Source: Ktedonobacter robiniae
GTDB taxonomy: Bacteria; Chloroflexota; Ktedonobacteria; Ktedonobacterales; Ktedonobacteraceae
Length of the DNA: 64,000 bases
Direction: 5' to 3'
NCBI RefSeq assembly: GCF_016587375.1
Contig: NZ_BNJG01000002.1
Coordinates: 2,418,001 to 2,482,000, forward strand
Under the pieces are notes generated by a model. That model worked only from the letters and a program-made list of their open reading frames with translations, ran no database searches and had not been told where the DNA came from. Each line of letters opens with the position of its first letter. Positions within the stretch are counted from its first letter, which is position 1. The position numbers were made by a program, and so were the translations under genes. This document shows positions 16,220 to 26,223 of this stretch, in pieces.

Positions 16220-19012
16220 TTACTCTTCGTTGAGGGTAATTGTGCCACTCGTGCCATCGATAGTGACGCGCTGGCCGCTGGTGATGCGTTCGGTCGCAGC
16301 GGGTACGCCAACCACAGCCGGGATGCCATACTCGCGAGCGACCACCGCACCGTGTGAGAGCATGCCACCCATTTCCATGATCAGGCCGCCTGCCGTCAGG
16401 AAAAGCGGCGTCCAACCAGGATCAGTGGAAGGGGCAACCAGGATCTCCCCGGGCTCCAGATGCGCACCGTTTGGATTGAGAACGACACGCGCTGTAGCCG
16501 TAATTTGTCCTGGGGAGGCGGGCGCACCTGTCAGGATGTGTGCTGCCGCGTCACCCGTAGGGACGGGCGATGGCTCGGTGCCATCCGAGAGAAGCAAGCG
16601 AGGGATGTGGCGACGAGCCATTTCACGGTCGAAGCGGTCGCGTCGCTCGTGGACCAGGGGGTGGAGATCTTCACCGGCCAGCGCGCGCTGGACTTCGGGC
16701 ACGCTGAGGAAGATGACATCGTGCGCATTTTCTAGTTGTCCGCTAGCTGCCAGTTGTTTGCCGATAGCGAGCAGGAGCTTGCGCAGGTGGGCCATCAGTA
16801 AGATGATGCAATATTTGGGCATTTCGCGAAAGCCAACCAGGGCGCGGACACGGCTCAGGAAGAAGCCAACAAGCTTGCCCCGTAGCCAGCCCCTGCGGCG
16901 GGCATGCCTGGTCAGTTCGGCGACCATAGCCTCAGCTTCACGCACTCCACGTTCAAACTGGACATCAGGTGAGGCGATGTCATCCTCCAGGCGCAGGTAG
17001 TTGGCGAGCATGCCGATGATATGCGTGGGATCTTCAGACCAGCGCGTAACACCCATATCGATCTCGGCGACGGCACGATGTCCATAGCGGCGCAGGAAGG
17101 CTGTAAGCTCGCTTTGTAACAGCGCAGGCAAGCTACCAGATAGATAGCCTTGCACGATCTCGGCGATGGAGGTTTCACGCACAAAGTGAGCGGTGGGAGG
17201 ACTCGCTTTGATGCGTTGCGTTATGGCCCAGAGTTCCAGATCCATCTCGGTGGTGGGATTGTGTGGCAGGCCACGGAGCACGATCTGCATATCGGCTGGA
17301 GAGGCATCCTTGCCCAGGAGATAGGTGGCGATGGCGTGCGAACCCAGTCCAGCAGGGATCATGGGCACAATAGTAGTGAACATGCGTTTGACTTCTTGGC
17401 GAAAGCTTTGCTCAAATTGTTGCAGCCGTTCAACGGCGTCAGTTTCATGTTCTGTCGCGACCAGGGCTTCGAGGTGCTCGCGGAGCTGTTTGATGCGTTT
17501 CTGTGTGCCCCTGGGATTGATGAGAGCTCGCAGGACGCTAATTGGCAGATGGGTGTTCAGGATGAAAGTGGCAAGTATGCGCCAGAAACGGAGCCGTTGT
17601 TTGGGAAGTGGGGCGAGGCGTGGATCGTTGCTGAGTTGTTCGATCAATTCGACACTGCGCGCTTCACCAATCGAGGCCGCGCCTCGGAACAGCTTGCGCC
17701 CCAATTCGCTACGGATCACGCGGGTCAGATCAATATAGATCCGTTCGCCTGCTTCTATGAAAATAGCTGGACCATCCCAGGGATCGCTGGGACCCAGATC
17801 CATGAAGGTGGCAATGGTGCCTGTAAAGAGCCGGAGGGCTGAACGGCCAGCAGGTGTGATGGGGCCAAAGACACCCTGGAAGACATTAAAGGAGAAATAG
17901 GCGCGCAGGTCATCATCAGAGGTGGGAGCGTTGTCTGGCAGAGGATAGAGCGTCGTAATGGGGCGGGACTGCACAAGCCACAGTTTGCTGTTGGCGTCAA
18001 TGGCCCATTCGATATCTTGTGGAGTGCCATAGTAGTGTTCAACCTGTACGCCGAGCCGCGCCACTGCACGCACCTGCTCATCGGTCAGGCAGGCTGTATC
18101 ACTGGTGGCCTGATTCTCGGCGTGGAAGATGCCGCCGCCCGCGATGGAGCTGATGACGAGCTTTTTGTCGCCGAGATGCTGCTCGACAATTTCGCCGGTG
18201 CTGCTATTGACGACAAAGTGGTCAGGGTTGCTGGCACCGGAGACGACTGCTTCGCCCAGGCCAGGGTTAGCGTCGATAACGGCCTGGTGTCGCTTGCCAG
18301 TGAGCGGATTGGCGGTGAAAAGCACGCCCGCGACCGTGGAATCAACCATTGTTTGTACGACGATGGCCAGGCGGACCGTGCGCTGATCAACCTTCAGATT
18401 GGAACGGTAGCTGACGGCGCGGTCGCTCCAGAGAGAGGCAAAGCAGCGCTGTACAGCAGTGAGCAAGGCCTCTTGCCCAACGATATTGAGGTAGGTGTCT
18501 TGCTGACCGGCAAAGGATGCTCCGGGCAGATCTTCGGCAGTGGCGGAGGAGCGCACGGCTACAGGAGTGTCCTCGCCAAGCTGCTGGTAGGCATGAAGGA
18601 TGACTTCAACGATCTCAGAAGGGAGTGCTGTATTCAGGAGGCGAGTACGAGCTGCTTCGGCCAGGATATTGTTGTCTCCTGTCTGAGCCTCAGCCAGCAA
18701 TGAATCCATTCCGGCGTCAGCGGCGAATCGGGCATAGGCATGCGTGGTGACGCAGAAGCCCAGGGGAACGGGCAGCCCGGCACTGATCATTTCGCCCAGG
18801 TTCGCTGCCTTGCCACCAACCCGCGCTAGCTGATCTCGATGCAGCCCTGCCAACGGGATCACAAAGGCATCCAGAGCTTGCATAGCGTTGTCCTCTTGTC
18901 CTGGCAGCGGTGTGCTTGCTTGTGTTGCGCTATTAGAGCGAGGCGTCAGCTCAGCCTTTGCTTTCTCAGCTTGATTGAGAGATGGTTGACTCTGCGGTTG
19001 GAGAGACATCAT
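16220..19012 (-). CDS. rph: Rifampicin phosphotransferase (Rph)-like enzyme
   Basis: 930 residues. ATP-grasp: RVGGKAANLGEMISAGLPVP and VRSSATAEDLPGASFAGQQD. The middle has RYGHRAVAEIDMGVTRWSED and VGFREMPKYCI, both with clear counterparts in the Listeria rifampicin phosphotransferase as I recall it. The C-terminal swivel has GGMLSHGAVVAREYGIPAVV with the phosphorylated His. Members transfer the beta-phosphate of ATP to the ansa-bridge hydroxyl of rifamycins. Two starts are possible: ATGs at 19012/19009 after AAAGGGGAAG, or an ATG at 18886 after AAGAGG that fits the family length; the first 42 residues are low-complexity. The gene start overlaps the end of the MarR gene, suggesting coupled translation. 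Confidence 0.85.
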   Translation of the reverse strand: MMSLQPQSQPSLNQAEKAKAELTPRSNSATQASTPLPGQEDNAMQALDAFVIPLAGLHRDQLARVGGKAANLGEMISAGLPVPLGFCVTTHAYARFAADAGMDSLLAEAQTGDNNILAEAARTRLLNTALPSEIVEVILHAYQQLGEDTPVAVRSSATAEDLPGASFAGQQDTYLNIVGQEALLTAVQRCFASLWSDRAVSYRSNLKVDQRTVRLAIVVQTMVDSTVAGVLFTANPLTGKRHQAVIDANPGLGEAVVSGASNPDHFVVNSSTGEIVEQHLGDKKLVISSIAGGGIFHAENQATSDTACLTDEQVRAVARLGVQVEHYYGTPQDIEWAIDANSKLWLVQSRPITTLYPLPDNAPTSDDDLRAYFSFNVFQGVFGPITPAGRSALRLFTGTIATFMDLGPSDPWDGPAIFIEAGERIYIDLTRVIRSELGRKLFRGAASIGEARSVELIEQLSNDPRLAPLPKQRLRFWRILATFILNTHLPISVLRALINPRGTQKRIKQLREHLEALVATEHETDAVERLQQFEQSFRQEVKRMFTTIVPMIPAGLGSHAIATYLLGKDASPADMQIVLRGLPHNPTTEMDLELWAITQRIKASPPTAHFVRETSIAEIVQGYLSGSLPALLQSELTAFLRRYGHRAVAEIDMGVTRWSEDPTHIIGMLANYLRLEDDIASPDVQFERGVREAEAMVAELTRHARRRGWLRGKLVGFFLSRVRALVGFREMPKYCIILLMAHLRKLLLAIGKQLAASGQLENAHDVIFLSVPEVQRALAGEDLHPLVHERRDRFDREMARRHIPRLLLSDGTEPSPVPTGDAAAHILTGAPASPGQITATARVVLNPNGAHLEPGEILVAPSTDPGWTPLFLTAGGLIMEMGGMLSHGAVVAREYGIPAVVGVPAATERITSGQRVTIDGTSGTITLNEE

Positions 19013-19439
19013 GCTTCCCCTTTCTTTTTCCTGCTTCAGCCAGGAGCAGCATTGCCTGCAATACCTGTGCCTGCTCCTCTGGTGAAAGATAAGCCATCAC
19101 GGCAATTTGCGCATCGGCGCGCCGTTGTTCAACTTGTGCGATCAATGCTTGACCATGTTCGGTCAGTGCAACCTGTTTGGTACGGCGATCACGTTTGTCT
19201 TCGCGCCGACTTAGCAGCCCCTGTACCACAAGCTGGTCGATCAGGCGGCTGGTGGCTGAGAGTGAACGGCCTAGCTGTTCGGCGATCTGCTTGATGCTCA
19301 ATTCACCCTTTGTCTCTAACGTGATTAAGGTAGCTACCTGCGCAAATGAGAGATCAAATGCTTGATCGGCGCGTAGCATACCAATAATAAAATCCTGGAA
19401 AATGGCCCGCCTGAGAGTGCGCATGCTCTGTGCGAGCAA
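18966..19439 (-). CDS. MarR family transcriptional regulator
   Basis: About 157 residues, apparently from a TTG; an ATG at 19424 is the alternative and neither has a good ribosome site. The winged helix is clear: LSIKQIAEQLGRSLSATSRL and the wing LLSRREDKRDRRTKQVALTE. It lies directly upstream of the Rph-like gene on the same strand and overlaps it by 47 bp, so the two are one operon and this protein is the natural sensor for its inducer. Confidence 0.88.
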   Translation of the reverse strand: MLAQSMRTLRRAIFQDFIIGMLRADQAFDLSFAQVATLITLETKGELSIKQIAEQLGRSLSATSRLIDQLVVQGLLSRREDKRDRRTKQVALTEHGQALIAQVEQRRADAQIAVMAYLSPEEQAQVLQAMLLLAEAGKRKGKHDVSPTAESTISQSS

Positions 19440-19615
19440 TTCCTGGTCAGTTGTATGAATTGACGGCCCCTTTCCTTCTTTAGTTGCACACTTGCAATTT
19501 TTTCATTAGGTAAACTATAGCAAACGCACAAGCAATAAGTCAAGGGGCTCAGCCTATGCCAGTGTTTGACAGCAATGATGGGAAACCTTGAGCTATGTGG
19601 GAGAACTGAATTGAC

Positions 19616-19682
19616 GGCCCGCTCCTGGCGTATGCGGCTACAGGTTCCCCAACCGAGTAGCCGCGTACGCCAGGAGCGGGCC
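19616..19682. repeat. REP-like palindrome, copy c
   Basis: Inverted repeat with 26-bp arms and one mismatch (19616-19641, 19657-19682). Each arm holds CTCCTGGCGTACGCGGCTAC or its complement. It is the longest member of the dispersed family and lies between two codirectional minus-strand genes. Confidence 0.8.
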
Positions 19683-19686
19683 TCCC

Positions 19687-20112
19687 CTATTTGCGCGTCA
19701 GGGTGGTTAGCAGCCCCACGACGAGGGCGGCGGTAATGATATGCATGGTCAACATGGTCCAGAAGATGGGCAGGTTCATGCCGGGAGCGGGGAAGAGGCC
19801 AGTCAGGGCCATGATGGGCGTGAGCAGCGAGAGGCACAGGGCGATAAGCGCCAGAACGCGGTAGAACTGAATGGGTCGCTGTGCAAAGCGACTGACCAGC
19901 ACAAAGGCTAGCAGAGCCAGCAGCACAAAGAAAATGGTGCTACCTATGACTGAGGGTAACTGCAAGCTTGCAAAGCTCTCGGGAACCCCGAGGAAGGCAA
20001 CGGCTAACGTACGGATAAGGCTATTCACAAGGGCCGCGACGATAAGCGTCAGTGGACCGACCCAGAGAAGCTTGCGTGAAGCTACTTGTTTGCGCGAGAT
20101 CGTGGATGCCAT
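19687..20112 (-). CDS. Small four-TM membrane protein, DUF6069-like
   Basis: 141 residues with four hydrophobic segments: LLWVGPLTLIVAALVNSLI, VIGSTIFFVLLALLAFVLV, VLALIALCLSLLTPIMALTG, and FWTMLTMHIITAALVVGLL. The order and the RKLLWVGPL opening resemble the DUF6069 family of uncharacterised membrane proteins. Function unknown. Start ATG with AAGGAGAA before it. The downstream end is followed by the palindromic repeat at 19616. Confidence 0.75.
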   Translation of the reverse strand: MASTISRKQVASRKLLWVGPLTLIVAALVNSLIRTLAVAFLGVPESFASLQLPSVIGSTIFFVLLALLAFVLVSRFAQRPIQFYRVLALIALCLSLLTPIMALTGLFPAPGMNLPIFWTMLTMHIITAALVVGLLTTLTRK

Positions 20113-20207
20113 GATTTGTTCTCCTTATATTTTATCTACTCAGTTGTAGGGATCGAGAGAAGTATAGTCTCAAGCGTATGCCGGGAGGAAGGATGGAAAG
20201 ACACATT

Positions 20208-20595
20208 TCAAGGTATGTCGAAAGTCATGGTCTTCTCTGTGATAAAGAGGAAGAAAGGGATAAGCATGAGAAGGGTGCAGGCGGCGCTGAGTGCGAAGGC
20301 AGTTTGTAGGCCAAGCGTTTGGGCCAGGAGGCCACCTAACAAGGGGCCGCTGGCGGCGATGCCATTACCCAGAAAATTATAGGCGGCACTGACACGACCT
20401 AAGAGTGGTGAGGGCACCTTACGCCCAAGCAGGGAGTGTGCGGCGATGGTCCACATAGGGCCGCCTATGCCACCAAGGAAGCCTGCCGCGCCGACAAGCC
20501 AGGGATTGCTGCTGAGGGCGGGGACACCAAACATGACCACGTTCCCAATAATATTTAAACCAATGAGCCAGCGCCTGCCAGCAATCTTTGCGTAG
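20208..20595 (-). pseudogene. C-terminal remnant of an MFS transporter
   Basis: The frame from about 20595 to the stop at 20208 reads as the last four helices of a major facilitator protein: GLNIIGNVVMFGVPALSS, AGFLGGIGGPMWTIAAHSLL, RVSAAYNFLGNGIAASGPLL, TAFALSAACTLLMLIPFFLF. Upstream of it the same frame has no transporter character, and its nominal start overlaps the neighbouring gene. So the N-terminal two thirds of the pump have been lost. Confidence 0.75.
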
Positions 20596-20899
20596 GAAGC
20601 GTTAAAATGTGAGCTTTTGTCAATTAAGCTTTTAGTGACAGCGGTGGCTTTATTGCTAGTGTGGTGTAGGAGCTTTACAGCGTCGGTCAGAAGCTTTTTG
20701 ACTAAGAATGTATATACTTGATATCCATTTTTTGTTGCCCGTCTCCACCAATTCACCATCATTTCCGCTACAAGGTAAACACATGTAATCGCTAGAGTTA
20801 TAAGTGGGTTGAAGTGGGTTGATTTATTGCCCACACGTCCATTTTGTGGCAGAAGAATTTTATCTCGAGCATGGCTTGAGAGAAATTGGGAGCAGGGTG

Positions 20900-23668
20900 A
20901 TGAGAAAGTTGATGTCTCGATGGCGCCCAATGCGTATCATTCTTGTATGTCTCTTGATAGCGGCCGCGCTACCAGTCATCTATGTGACCGCAAGACTGGT
21001 GGTTGGGGCAAGGCATGCGACACAGAACGCGATCCAGATCGAGAATAGTAAACCGGGAACCGATGGCTGGAATGATTTTGCCTCTGATTTGCAGTATGAT
21101 CTGATTTCTGGCTATGGCTCGAAAATTAGTGTCAATCATGGCGACTCGTTGGACTTGTATGTTACAACGACCGCGCCCAGCTTTAGCATTGATGTCTTTC
21201 GCACGGGTTGGTATGGGGGAATAGGCGCGCGCAAGGTGACTTCGCTGGGCAGTTTTACCGGCGTGCATCAGCCAATGCCTAATCCTGATCCCAAAACTGG
21301 CCTGATTGATTGTAACTGGACAAAGACGACCACGCTGAATATCCCGTCTGACTGGGTGACGGGGGTCTACCTGGCGAAGCTGACCACCTCGACGAATAAG
21401 TCAAGCTTCATCTTCTTTGTGGTGCGTGACGACGGCGGGCACGAGGATATCGTCTTCCAGACGAGTGTAACGACCTACCAGGCGTATAACACCTGGGGTG
21501 GGACTGGACTCTATAATAATGAGACCAATAAAGCGATCTTTAGTGGAGCGCATGCCTCGAAGGTTTCATTTAACCGTCCCTTCCGCCCTGGCGATAGCAA
21601 TGGCGCGGGCCACTACTTCTTCTGGGAGTATAAGTTCGTGCGCTGGGCGGAGTCGCGTGGCTATGACCTGACCTATACCACGGATATCGATACCGCTGCC
21701 AATACCAACCCCCTGACCAATCACAAGGCCTTCCTCTCGGTTGGGCATGATGAGTACTGGACCAAGTCGATGCGCGACAACGTCGAGAATGCCATCAAGG
21801 CGGGCGTGAATGTTGGCTTCTTTGGCGCGAATACCTCCTACTGGCAGATTCGCCTGGAGTCCGATAGTAAAGGCGTCGCCAATCGGATCGAGGTGGGGTA
21901 TAAAGACTTCGCCCAATTTAACACGCCGCCGGGACCCGATCCCATGTTTAATGTGGATAACTCTGTGCTCACCGACCTCTGGCGTGATCCGCATATTAAC
22001 CGCCCGGAGAACGGTATGGCAGGCGTTATGTATGAGCAGCAGGTATACCAGGATTATACCTTTGTGGCTAAGAATACCTCACACTGGATCTATGCCGGCA
22101 CGGGCTTTACTGATGGCAGCAAGGTTCCAGGTATCATTGGCTACGAGTATGACAGAGTGTTTGATAACGGCGCAACCCCACCAGGCTTAATCGTGCTGGG
22201 TTCCTCGCCGGTGAATGCCTGCTGTGGTACGGGCAATTCACACGCCGACACGACGATCTACACGGCTCCCAGTGGGGCACGCGTCTTTGCCTCGGGTACC
22301 ATCCAATGGAGCCTGGGCCTGGACAACTCCCAGGGCAATACCTACGCCAACGCGGGCATTCAGCAGATGACTGCTAACCTGCTTAATAACTTTATCAGTG
22401 CAGCCCCTCCGGGAGTGAGCCTGAATCCTGGTAGTATCAATTTTGGCAACCAGAACGTCAATACCGCCAGTAGCCCACAGAGTCTGACGCTGATCAACAA
22501 TGGCAGCAGCGCCTTGACGATTAATAGCATAGGCATCACCGGTGGCAGCGCGAGCGACTTTAGCCAGAGCAATACCTGTCCGATAAGCCCGAGTACCCTG
22601 GCGGCGCACTCTTCCTGTACTATTAGCGTCACCTATCAGCCGAGCGTGCAGGGGAATAGTAGCGCGACGCTGACCATCAATGACGATGCCAGTGGGAGTC
22701 CGCACACAGCCGCACTGACGGGAGCTGGCGTTGTGCCCGCGCCAGGGAGTAGCCTGAGTCCCACGAGCCTGGACTTTGGAACGCAGAATCTTAGCATTGC
22801 CAGCGGGGCGAAACAGATTACCCTGACCAATAACGGGACCGCTGCCCTGACGATCAATAGCATTGGCATCAGTGGTACAAATGCTAGCGATTATACGCAG
22901 AGCAACAGTTGTCCCGCGAGTTCCAGTACGCTGGCCCCCAGTGCCTCCTGTACGATCAATGTCACCTTTACACCGGCCGGACTGGGAAGTCGGAGCGCGA
23001 CCCTAACCGTGAATGATAGCGCGGCGGGAAGCCCTTACGCGATTGCCCTGACCGGGACGGGCGTCAACTCCACGATCTACTTTAGCGATGGTTTTGAGGG
23101 TGGTAACACGAGTAAGTGGTCGTTGCCTAATAGCGATGGCTCAGGAAGCATAACGGTTGAGTCGAGCCAGGTCCATAGCGGAACGAAGGCCGCGGCCATT
23201 ACCAATGGTAGTAACCAGTATGCCTACCTGTATGCGCCGCTCTCCTCGGCCCAGGCCCATACCTATACGCGCTTCTATGTGCGCCTGGCGAGTACCACCT
23301 ACGGCAGTATTGTGGCGATTGGGCGCAACCAGAATAATGGCTCAATCTGGGAGGTTGACTACGACAATGTCACGCACGCCTTTGACATCTACTTCTGGGG
23401 GGCATCGAACCAGGTCTATAGCATCTCGACGCCCAATAACTCGGTTAATGCCAACACCTGGTATAGCCTGGAGATCCAGGACTTCCAGGATCAGGCGGGG
23501 CATGCCCAGGTCTGGTTAAATGGAGCGTCCCAGGGTAGCATTGACCAGAATCTCTCCACAGGCAATCCCTTTCAGCGCATTATGATGTATAGCAACGCCC
23601 AGACGACGCTCTACTTCGATGATGTGCAGGTCGCGAGCAACTACAACGGCCCCGTAGAAGGGGAATAG
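20900..23668 (+). CDS. Secreted dimethylformamidase-like protein with two choice-of-anchor D domains
   Basis: 922 residues from the ATG at 20900 (MRKLMSRWRP), after GGAGCAGGG. A membrane or signal segment RIILVCLLIAAALPVIYVTA is followed by a large domain (about 40-515). Its motifs GTDGWNDFASD, FRTGWYGGIGARKV, AYNTWGGTGLYN, LSVGHDEYWTKSMRDNVENA and GANTSYWQIRLE resemble the large-subunit C-terminal domain of N,N-dimethylformamidase. Next come two ASH/choice-of-anchor D repeats of about 100 residues (SINFGNQNVN... and SLDFGTQNLS..., each ending in L-T-G-x-G-V), then a concanavalin-like C-terminus of about 200 residues. Secreted or surface-bound; substrate unknown. No small subunit is nearby. 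Confidence 0.75.
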   Translation: MRKLMSRWRPMRIILVCLLIAAALPVIYVTARLVVGARHATQNAIQIENSKPGTDGWNDFASDLQYDLISGYGSKISVNHGDSLDLYVTTTAPSFSIDVFRTGWYGGIGARKVTSLGSFTGVHQPMPNPDPKTGLIDCNWTKTTTLNIPSDWVTGVYLAKLTTSTNKSSFIFFVVRDDGGHEDIVFQTSVTTYQAYNTWGGTGLYNNETNKAIFSGAHASKVSFNRPFRPGDSNGAGHYFFWEYKFVRWAESRGYDLTYTTDIDTAANTNPLTNHKAFLSVGHDEYWTKSMRDNVENAIKAGVNVGFFGANTSYWQIRLESDSKGVANRIEVGYKDFAQFNTPPGPDPMFNVDNSVLTDLWRDPHINRPENGMAGVMYEQQVYQDYTFVAKNTSHWIYAGTGFTDGSKVPGIIGYEYDRVFDNGATPPGLIVLGSSPVNACCGTGNSHADTTIYTAPSGARVFASGTIQWSLGLDNSQGNTYANAGIQQMTANLLNNFISAAPPGVSLNPGSINFGNQNVNTASSPQSLTLINNGSSALTINSIGITGGSASDFSQSNTCPISPSTLAAHSSCTISVTYQPSVQGNSSATLTINDDASGSPHTAALTGAGVVPAPGSSLSPTSLDFGTQNLSIASGAKQITLTNNGTAALTINSIGISGTNASDYTQSNSCPASSSTLAPSASCTINVTFTPAGLGSRSATLTVNDSAAGSPYAIALTGTGVNSTIYFSDGFEGGNTSKWSLPNSDGSGSITVESSQVHSGTKAAAITNGSNQYAYLYAPLSSAQAHTYTRFYVRLASTTYGSIVAIGRNQNNGSIWEVDYDNVTHAFDIYFWGASNQVYSISTPNNSVNANTWYSLEIQDFQDQAGHAQVWLNGASQGSIDQNLSTGNPFQRIMMYSNAQTTLYFDDVQVASNYNGPVEGE

Positions 23669-23670
23669 AG

Positions 23671-23743
23671 TTAATATACTCTGGAAAAGAGACAGGCTGG
23701 AGTGCAACACGCTCCAGCCTGTCTCTTTTCCAGAGTATATTAA
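23671..23743 (+). terminator. Long terminator hairpin
   Basis: Perfect 32-bp arms (23671-23702 and 23712-23743) starting three bases after the stop of the secreted protein. The right arm contains a T-rich stretch and is followed by further A/T sequence. Confidence 0.8.
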
Positions 23744-23831
23744 TATTTAATATGGCTTTTTCCCAGATTTGTGCTAAACTTTTGGCCATAAAATCCCTTT
23801 AATGTCTGAACAGAAGCGTTTCTCATAATAG

Positions 23832-25748
23832 ATGGGTTGCAGCATGCCAGTGTCATTTTTAACAGAAGAGCTCGTTCGTAGTAATGCGACGGGTAACTCG
23901 TATGAGCGCGGGAAGGTCTACTATAACCAGGGGGCTGTTACCTCGCTTGTATTGCGTGGCGATACATATGAGGCGCGGGTGCAGGGGAGCGAGTACGAGC
24001 CATACCATGTGATGGTAGTTAATCAGCCGGGAGCCGTTAAGGCAGCGTGCAGTTGCCCATACAACTATGGTGGCCTATGCAAGCATATGGTCGCCGTGTG
24101 CCTGATGATCATTTATAAGCCTGATGCTGTGGAGGAGGCTCTCAGCCTGGATGAACTACTGGCGGGCCTGACAACCGAGCAAATGGTACAGATCGTGAAA
24201 AAGCTGGTTGCATCTGATGACAAGCTTATTGAGCAGGTAGAGATGATGGTGGAGGTCTTGAAGGCCACGCAGAGTCAGCCAGGGCCAAAGGCACAGGGTA
24301 GGCAGGAGTTGCCTGGGATAGAAGCTGTATTTGTGCGTAAACGGCTGAAAAAGGCCTTTGATGAGGCCGCCGATTACTGGGATGATTACGACGATTATTA
24401 TGAGGAATATACCAATCCTGGCCTGGATGAGGTAGACTCGTTTCTTGAACTGTTTACCTCGATGATAAACGCACGGCAGGAGCGCGGCGTGCTGGAGGCC
24501 TTCAAGGCGCTGCTCGATGTTTATATTGACTACTGGGCGGACACGGATGATGAGTATGTCGATCTATCCATGCTGTATTCGACTGGAATAGAAATTACCT
24601 CCCTGCTGGCGGAGGCTCTGTTGGGGGCTGAACTGACGAAGCAGGAGCGTGAACAGTGGCAGAAGCAGATTAAGAAGTGGGAGATGCAGCTTAGCGATAG
24701 CTGGGCGAACTCTCGTGTGTTTCTCGTAATGAAGCAGGTCCTGAAGGAGGGCTGGGAGGAGGAGTCTCTCAAGCGGATACTGGCCGGAGAAATCATGGAT
24801 GCCGAGGAGGCAGAAGGGGCCGAGGCTGTGGCAGACTTCTGGGGCGAGGAGCAAGACTTCGAGGATGAGGAAGATGAGGAAGTTGAGATCTCGGACGACG
24901 AAGAGGTAGGCGATATCGTCGAGGTGCGCCTGCATGTCCTGGCGCGTCATGAGCGCTGGGAGGAGTACCTGAACCTGGCGCGGGCCATGAAGCGCTATAA
25001 AGAATATGTGCAGCAGTTGCTGAAAATGGGTCGGCAGCAGGAGGCCATTGACTTTGGCCTGAAGCATTTGCAGAGCCAGAGTGAGATGTTGGAACTGGCA
25101 CAGAGAGTCTATGCAAACGGCACGGTCAACGAGGCGCTCCGGGTAGCAGAACATGGTCTCCAGCTTCCGGATCATACCCCAGGCTATGGCAATGTGAAGC
25201 TCTCCCTGACAGAGTGGACAATGGGAGTCGCCAGGCAGGCGGGGAGAAAGGATCTGGCACTGGCATCGGCATGGTATGTCTTTCTAAAGCGCTGTACTCT
25301 GACCAGCTACCTCAACGTCAAAGAGATCGCGGGCGAGGGTTGGCCAAAATTGCGCTCAGAGGTATTAGAGCATGTAAAGAAGGAAAAAAGCGATGATGCG
25401 ATACGGATCTTCCTGCGCGAGGATATGATCGATGACGCTATCAAGCTGGTCGAGAAGCCGGGGTATGCAGGAGGGGAAAATCTAAGGAACATCAAGGCAC
25501 AGACAGTATTGGAGGCCGCTGCTAGCAAGCGCCCGGAGTGGGTAATTGGCTATTGTCACCCTCTGATTGAAGACGCTCTGGCAAGGGTACACCATTCTTA
25601 CTATGCAGATATTGTGCGCTACCTGGGGTATATGAAGCAGGCATATATGTCTGCGAACAAAGGTGGAGAGTGGGGCGAATATATCAGGCGCCTGCGTGAT
25701 AAGCACCGGTCGAAAAAGAAGCTGATCGAGTTGATGCAAAAGCTTTGA
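23832..25748 (+). CDS. SWIM zinc finger protein
   Basis: 638 residues. The SWIM motif CxCx7CxH is present as ACSCPYNYGGLCKHMVAV (C73, C75, C83, H85), preceded by the usual YERGKVYYNQGAVTSL lead-in. The remaining 550 residues are helical and acidic (for example DFEDEEDEEVEISDDEE around 340), with TPR-like helical pairs such as ALRVAEHGLQLPDHTPGYGN. SWIM domains bind zinc and mediate DNA or protein contacts. Two start codons are possible (23832 and 23844), neither with a strong ribosome site. No operon partner. Confidence 0.85.
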   Translation: MGCSMPVSFLTEELVRSNATGNSYERGKVYYNQGAVTSLVLRGDTYEARVQGSEYEPYHVMVVNQPGAVKAACSCPYNYGGLCKHMVAVCLMIIYKPDAVEEALSLDELLAGLTTEQMVQIVKKLVASDDKLIEQVEMMVEVLKATQSQPGPKAQGRQELPGIEAVFVRKRLKKAFDEAADYWDDYDDYYEEYTNPGLDEVDSFLELFTSMINARQERGVLEAFKALLDVYIDYWADTDDEYVDLSMLYSTGIEITSLLAEALLGAELTKQEREQWQKQIKKWEMQLSDSWANSRVFLVMKQVLKEGWEEESLKRILAGEIMDAEEAEGAEAVADFWGEEQDFEDEEDEEVEISDDEEVGDIVEVRLHVLARHERWEEYLNLARAMKRYKEYVQQLLKMGRQQEAIDFGLKHLQSQSEMLELAQRVYANGTVNEALRVAEHGLQLPDHTPGYGNVKLSLTEWTMGVARQAGRKDLALASAWYVFLKRCTLTSYLNVKEIAGEGWPKLRSEVLEHVKKEKSDDAIRIFLREDMIDDAIKLVEKPGYAGGENLRNIKAQTVLEAAASKRPEWVIGYCHPLIEDALARVHHSYYADIVRYLGYMKQAYMSANKGGEWGEYIRRLRDKHRSKKKLIELMQKL

Positions 25749-25973
25749 TGATGAGTTTGCATATACTTCTTCGCCTGGTTCTGCATACTAGGAACAGAGT
25801 AACAAACCGAGCGGCGTTACGAAAGTGTTAGTGTCGCCGCCGGGAAGCTGCTTTTGTTATGTCAGAGTGAGTATTTAAGATACAGTAGCTGTACATGTGA
25901 AGCGTTTGCGTACCGGTACCACACTTTGGCGCAAGTGCCTCATGTGAGCAAGCTGCTCATTAGGAGGAAAAAG

Positions 25974-26186
25974 ATGGCCCAGCAGCCAATTAATCCAGTC
26001 CAGGTTGAGAAGTGTATCAAAGGCCTTGACTTCCCCGCTGACAAGCAGGAAGTTATCGAGTATGCGAACCAGCATGGCGCGACCAACGAGATCCGCCAGG
26101 CGCTCCAGAGCCTGCCCGAGAGAAGCTTCGACAGCCCTGTTGGCTTGACCAAGGCTATCGGTGAGATGAACCGCAGCCAGCGCTAA
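25974..26186 (+). CDS. DUF2795 domain protein
   Basis: 70 residues from an ATG with AGGAGGAAAAAG directly upstream; the frame is open further up but only this start has a ribosome site. The sequence NPVQVEKCIKGLDFPADKQE followed by GATNEIRQALQSLPERSFDS is the DUF2795 pattern. The function is unknown; family members are often small, abundant and associated with stress genes. The upstream 225 bases contain one small stem (GCGGCG/CGCCGC near 25812-25841) and no gene. Confidence 0.85.
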   Translation: MAQQPINPVQVEKCIKGLDFPADKQEVIEYANQHGATNEIRQALQSLPERSFDSPVGLTKAIGEMNRSQR

Positions 26187-26223
26187 CACGGTTTAAGCGC
26201 GTTATAAGCATGGTGCAAAAGAG

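Noticed and set aside
17150..18703. Several long plus-strand frames of up to 230 codons
   Set aside because: All are antisense to the Rph-like gene and have no recognisable domain or ribosome site.
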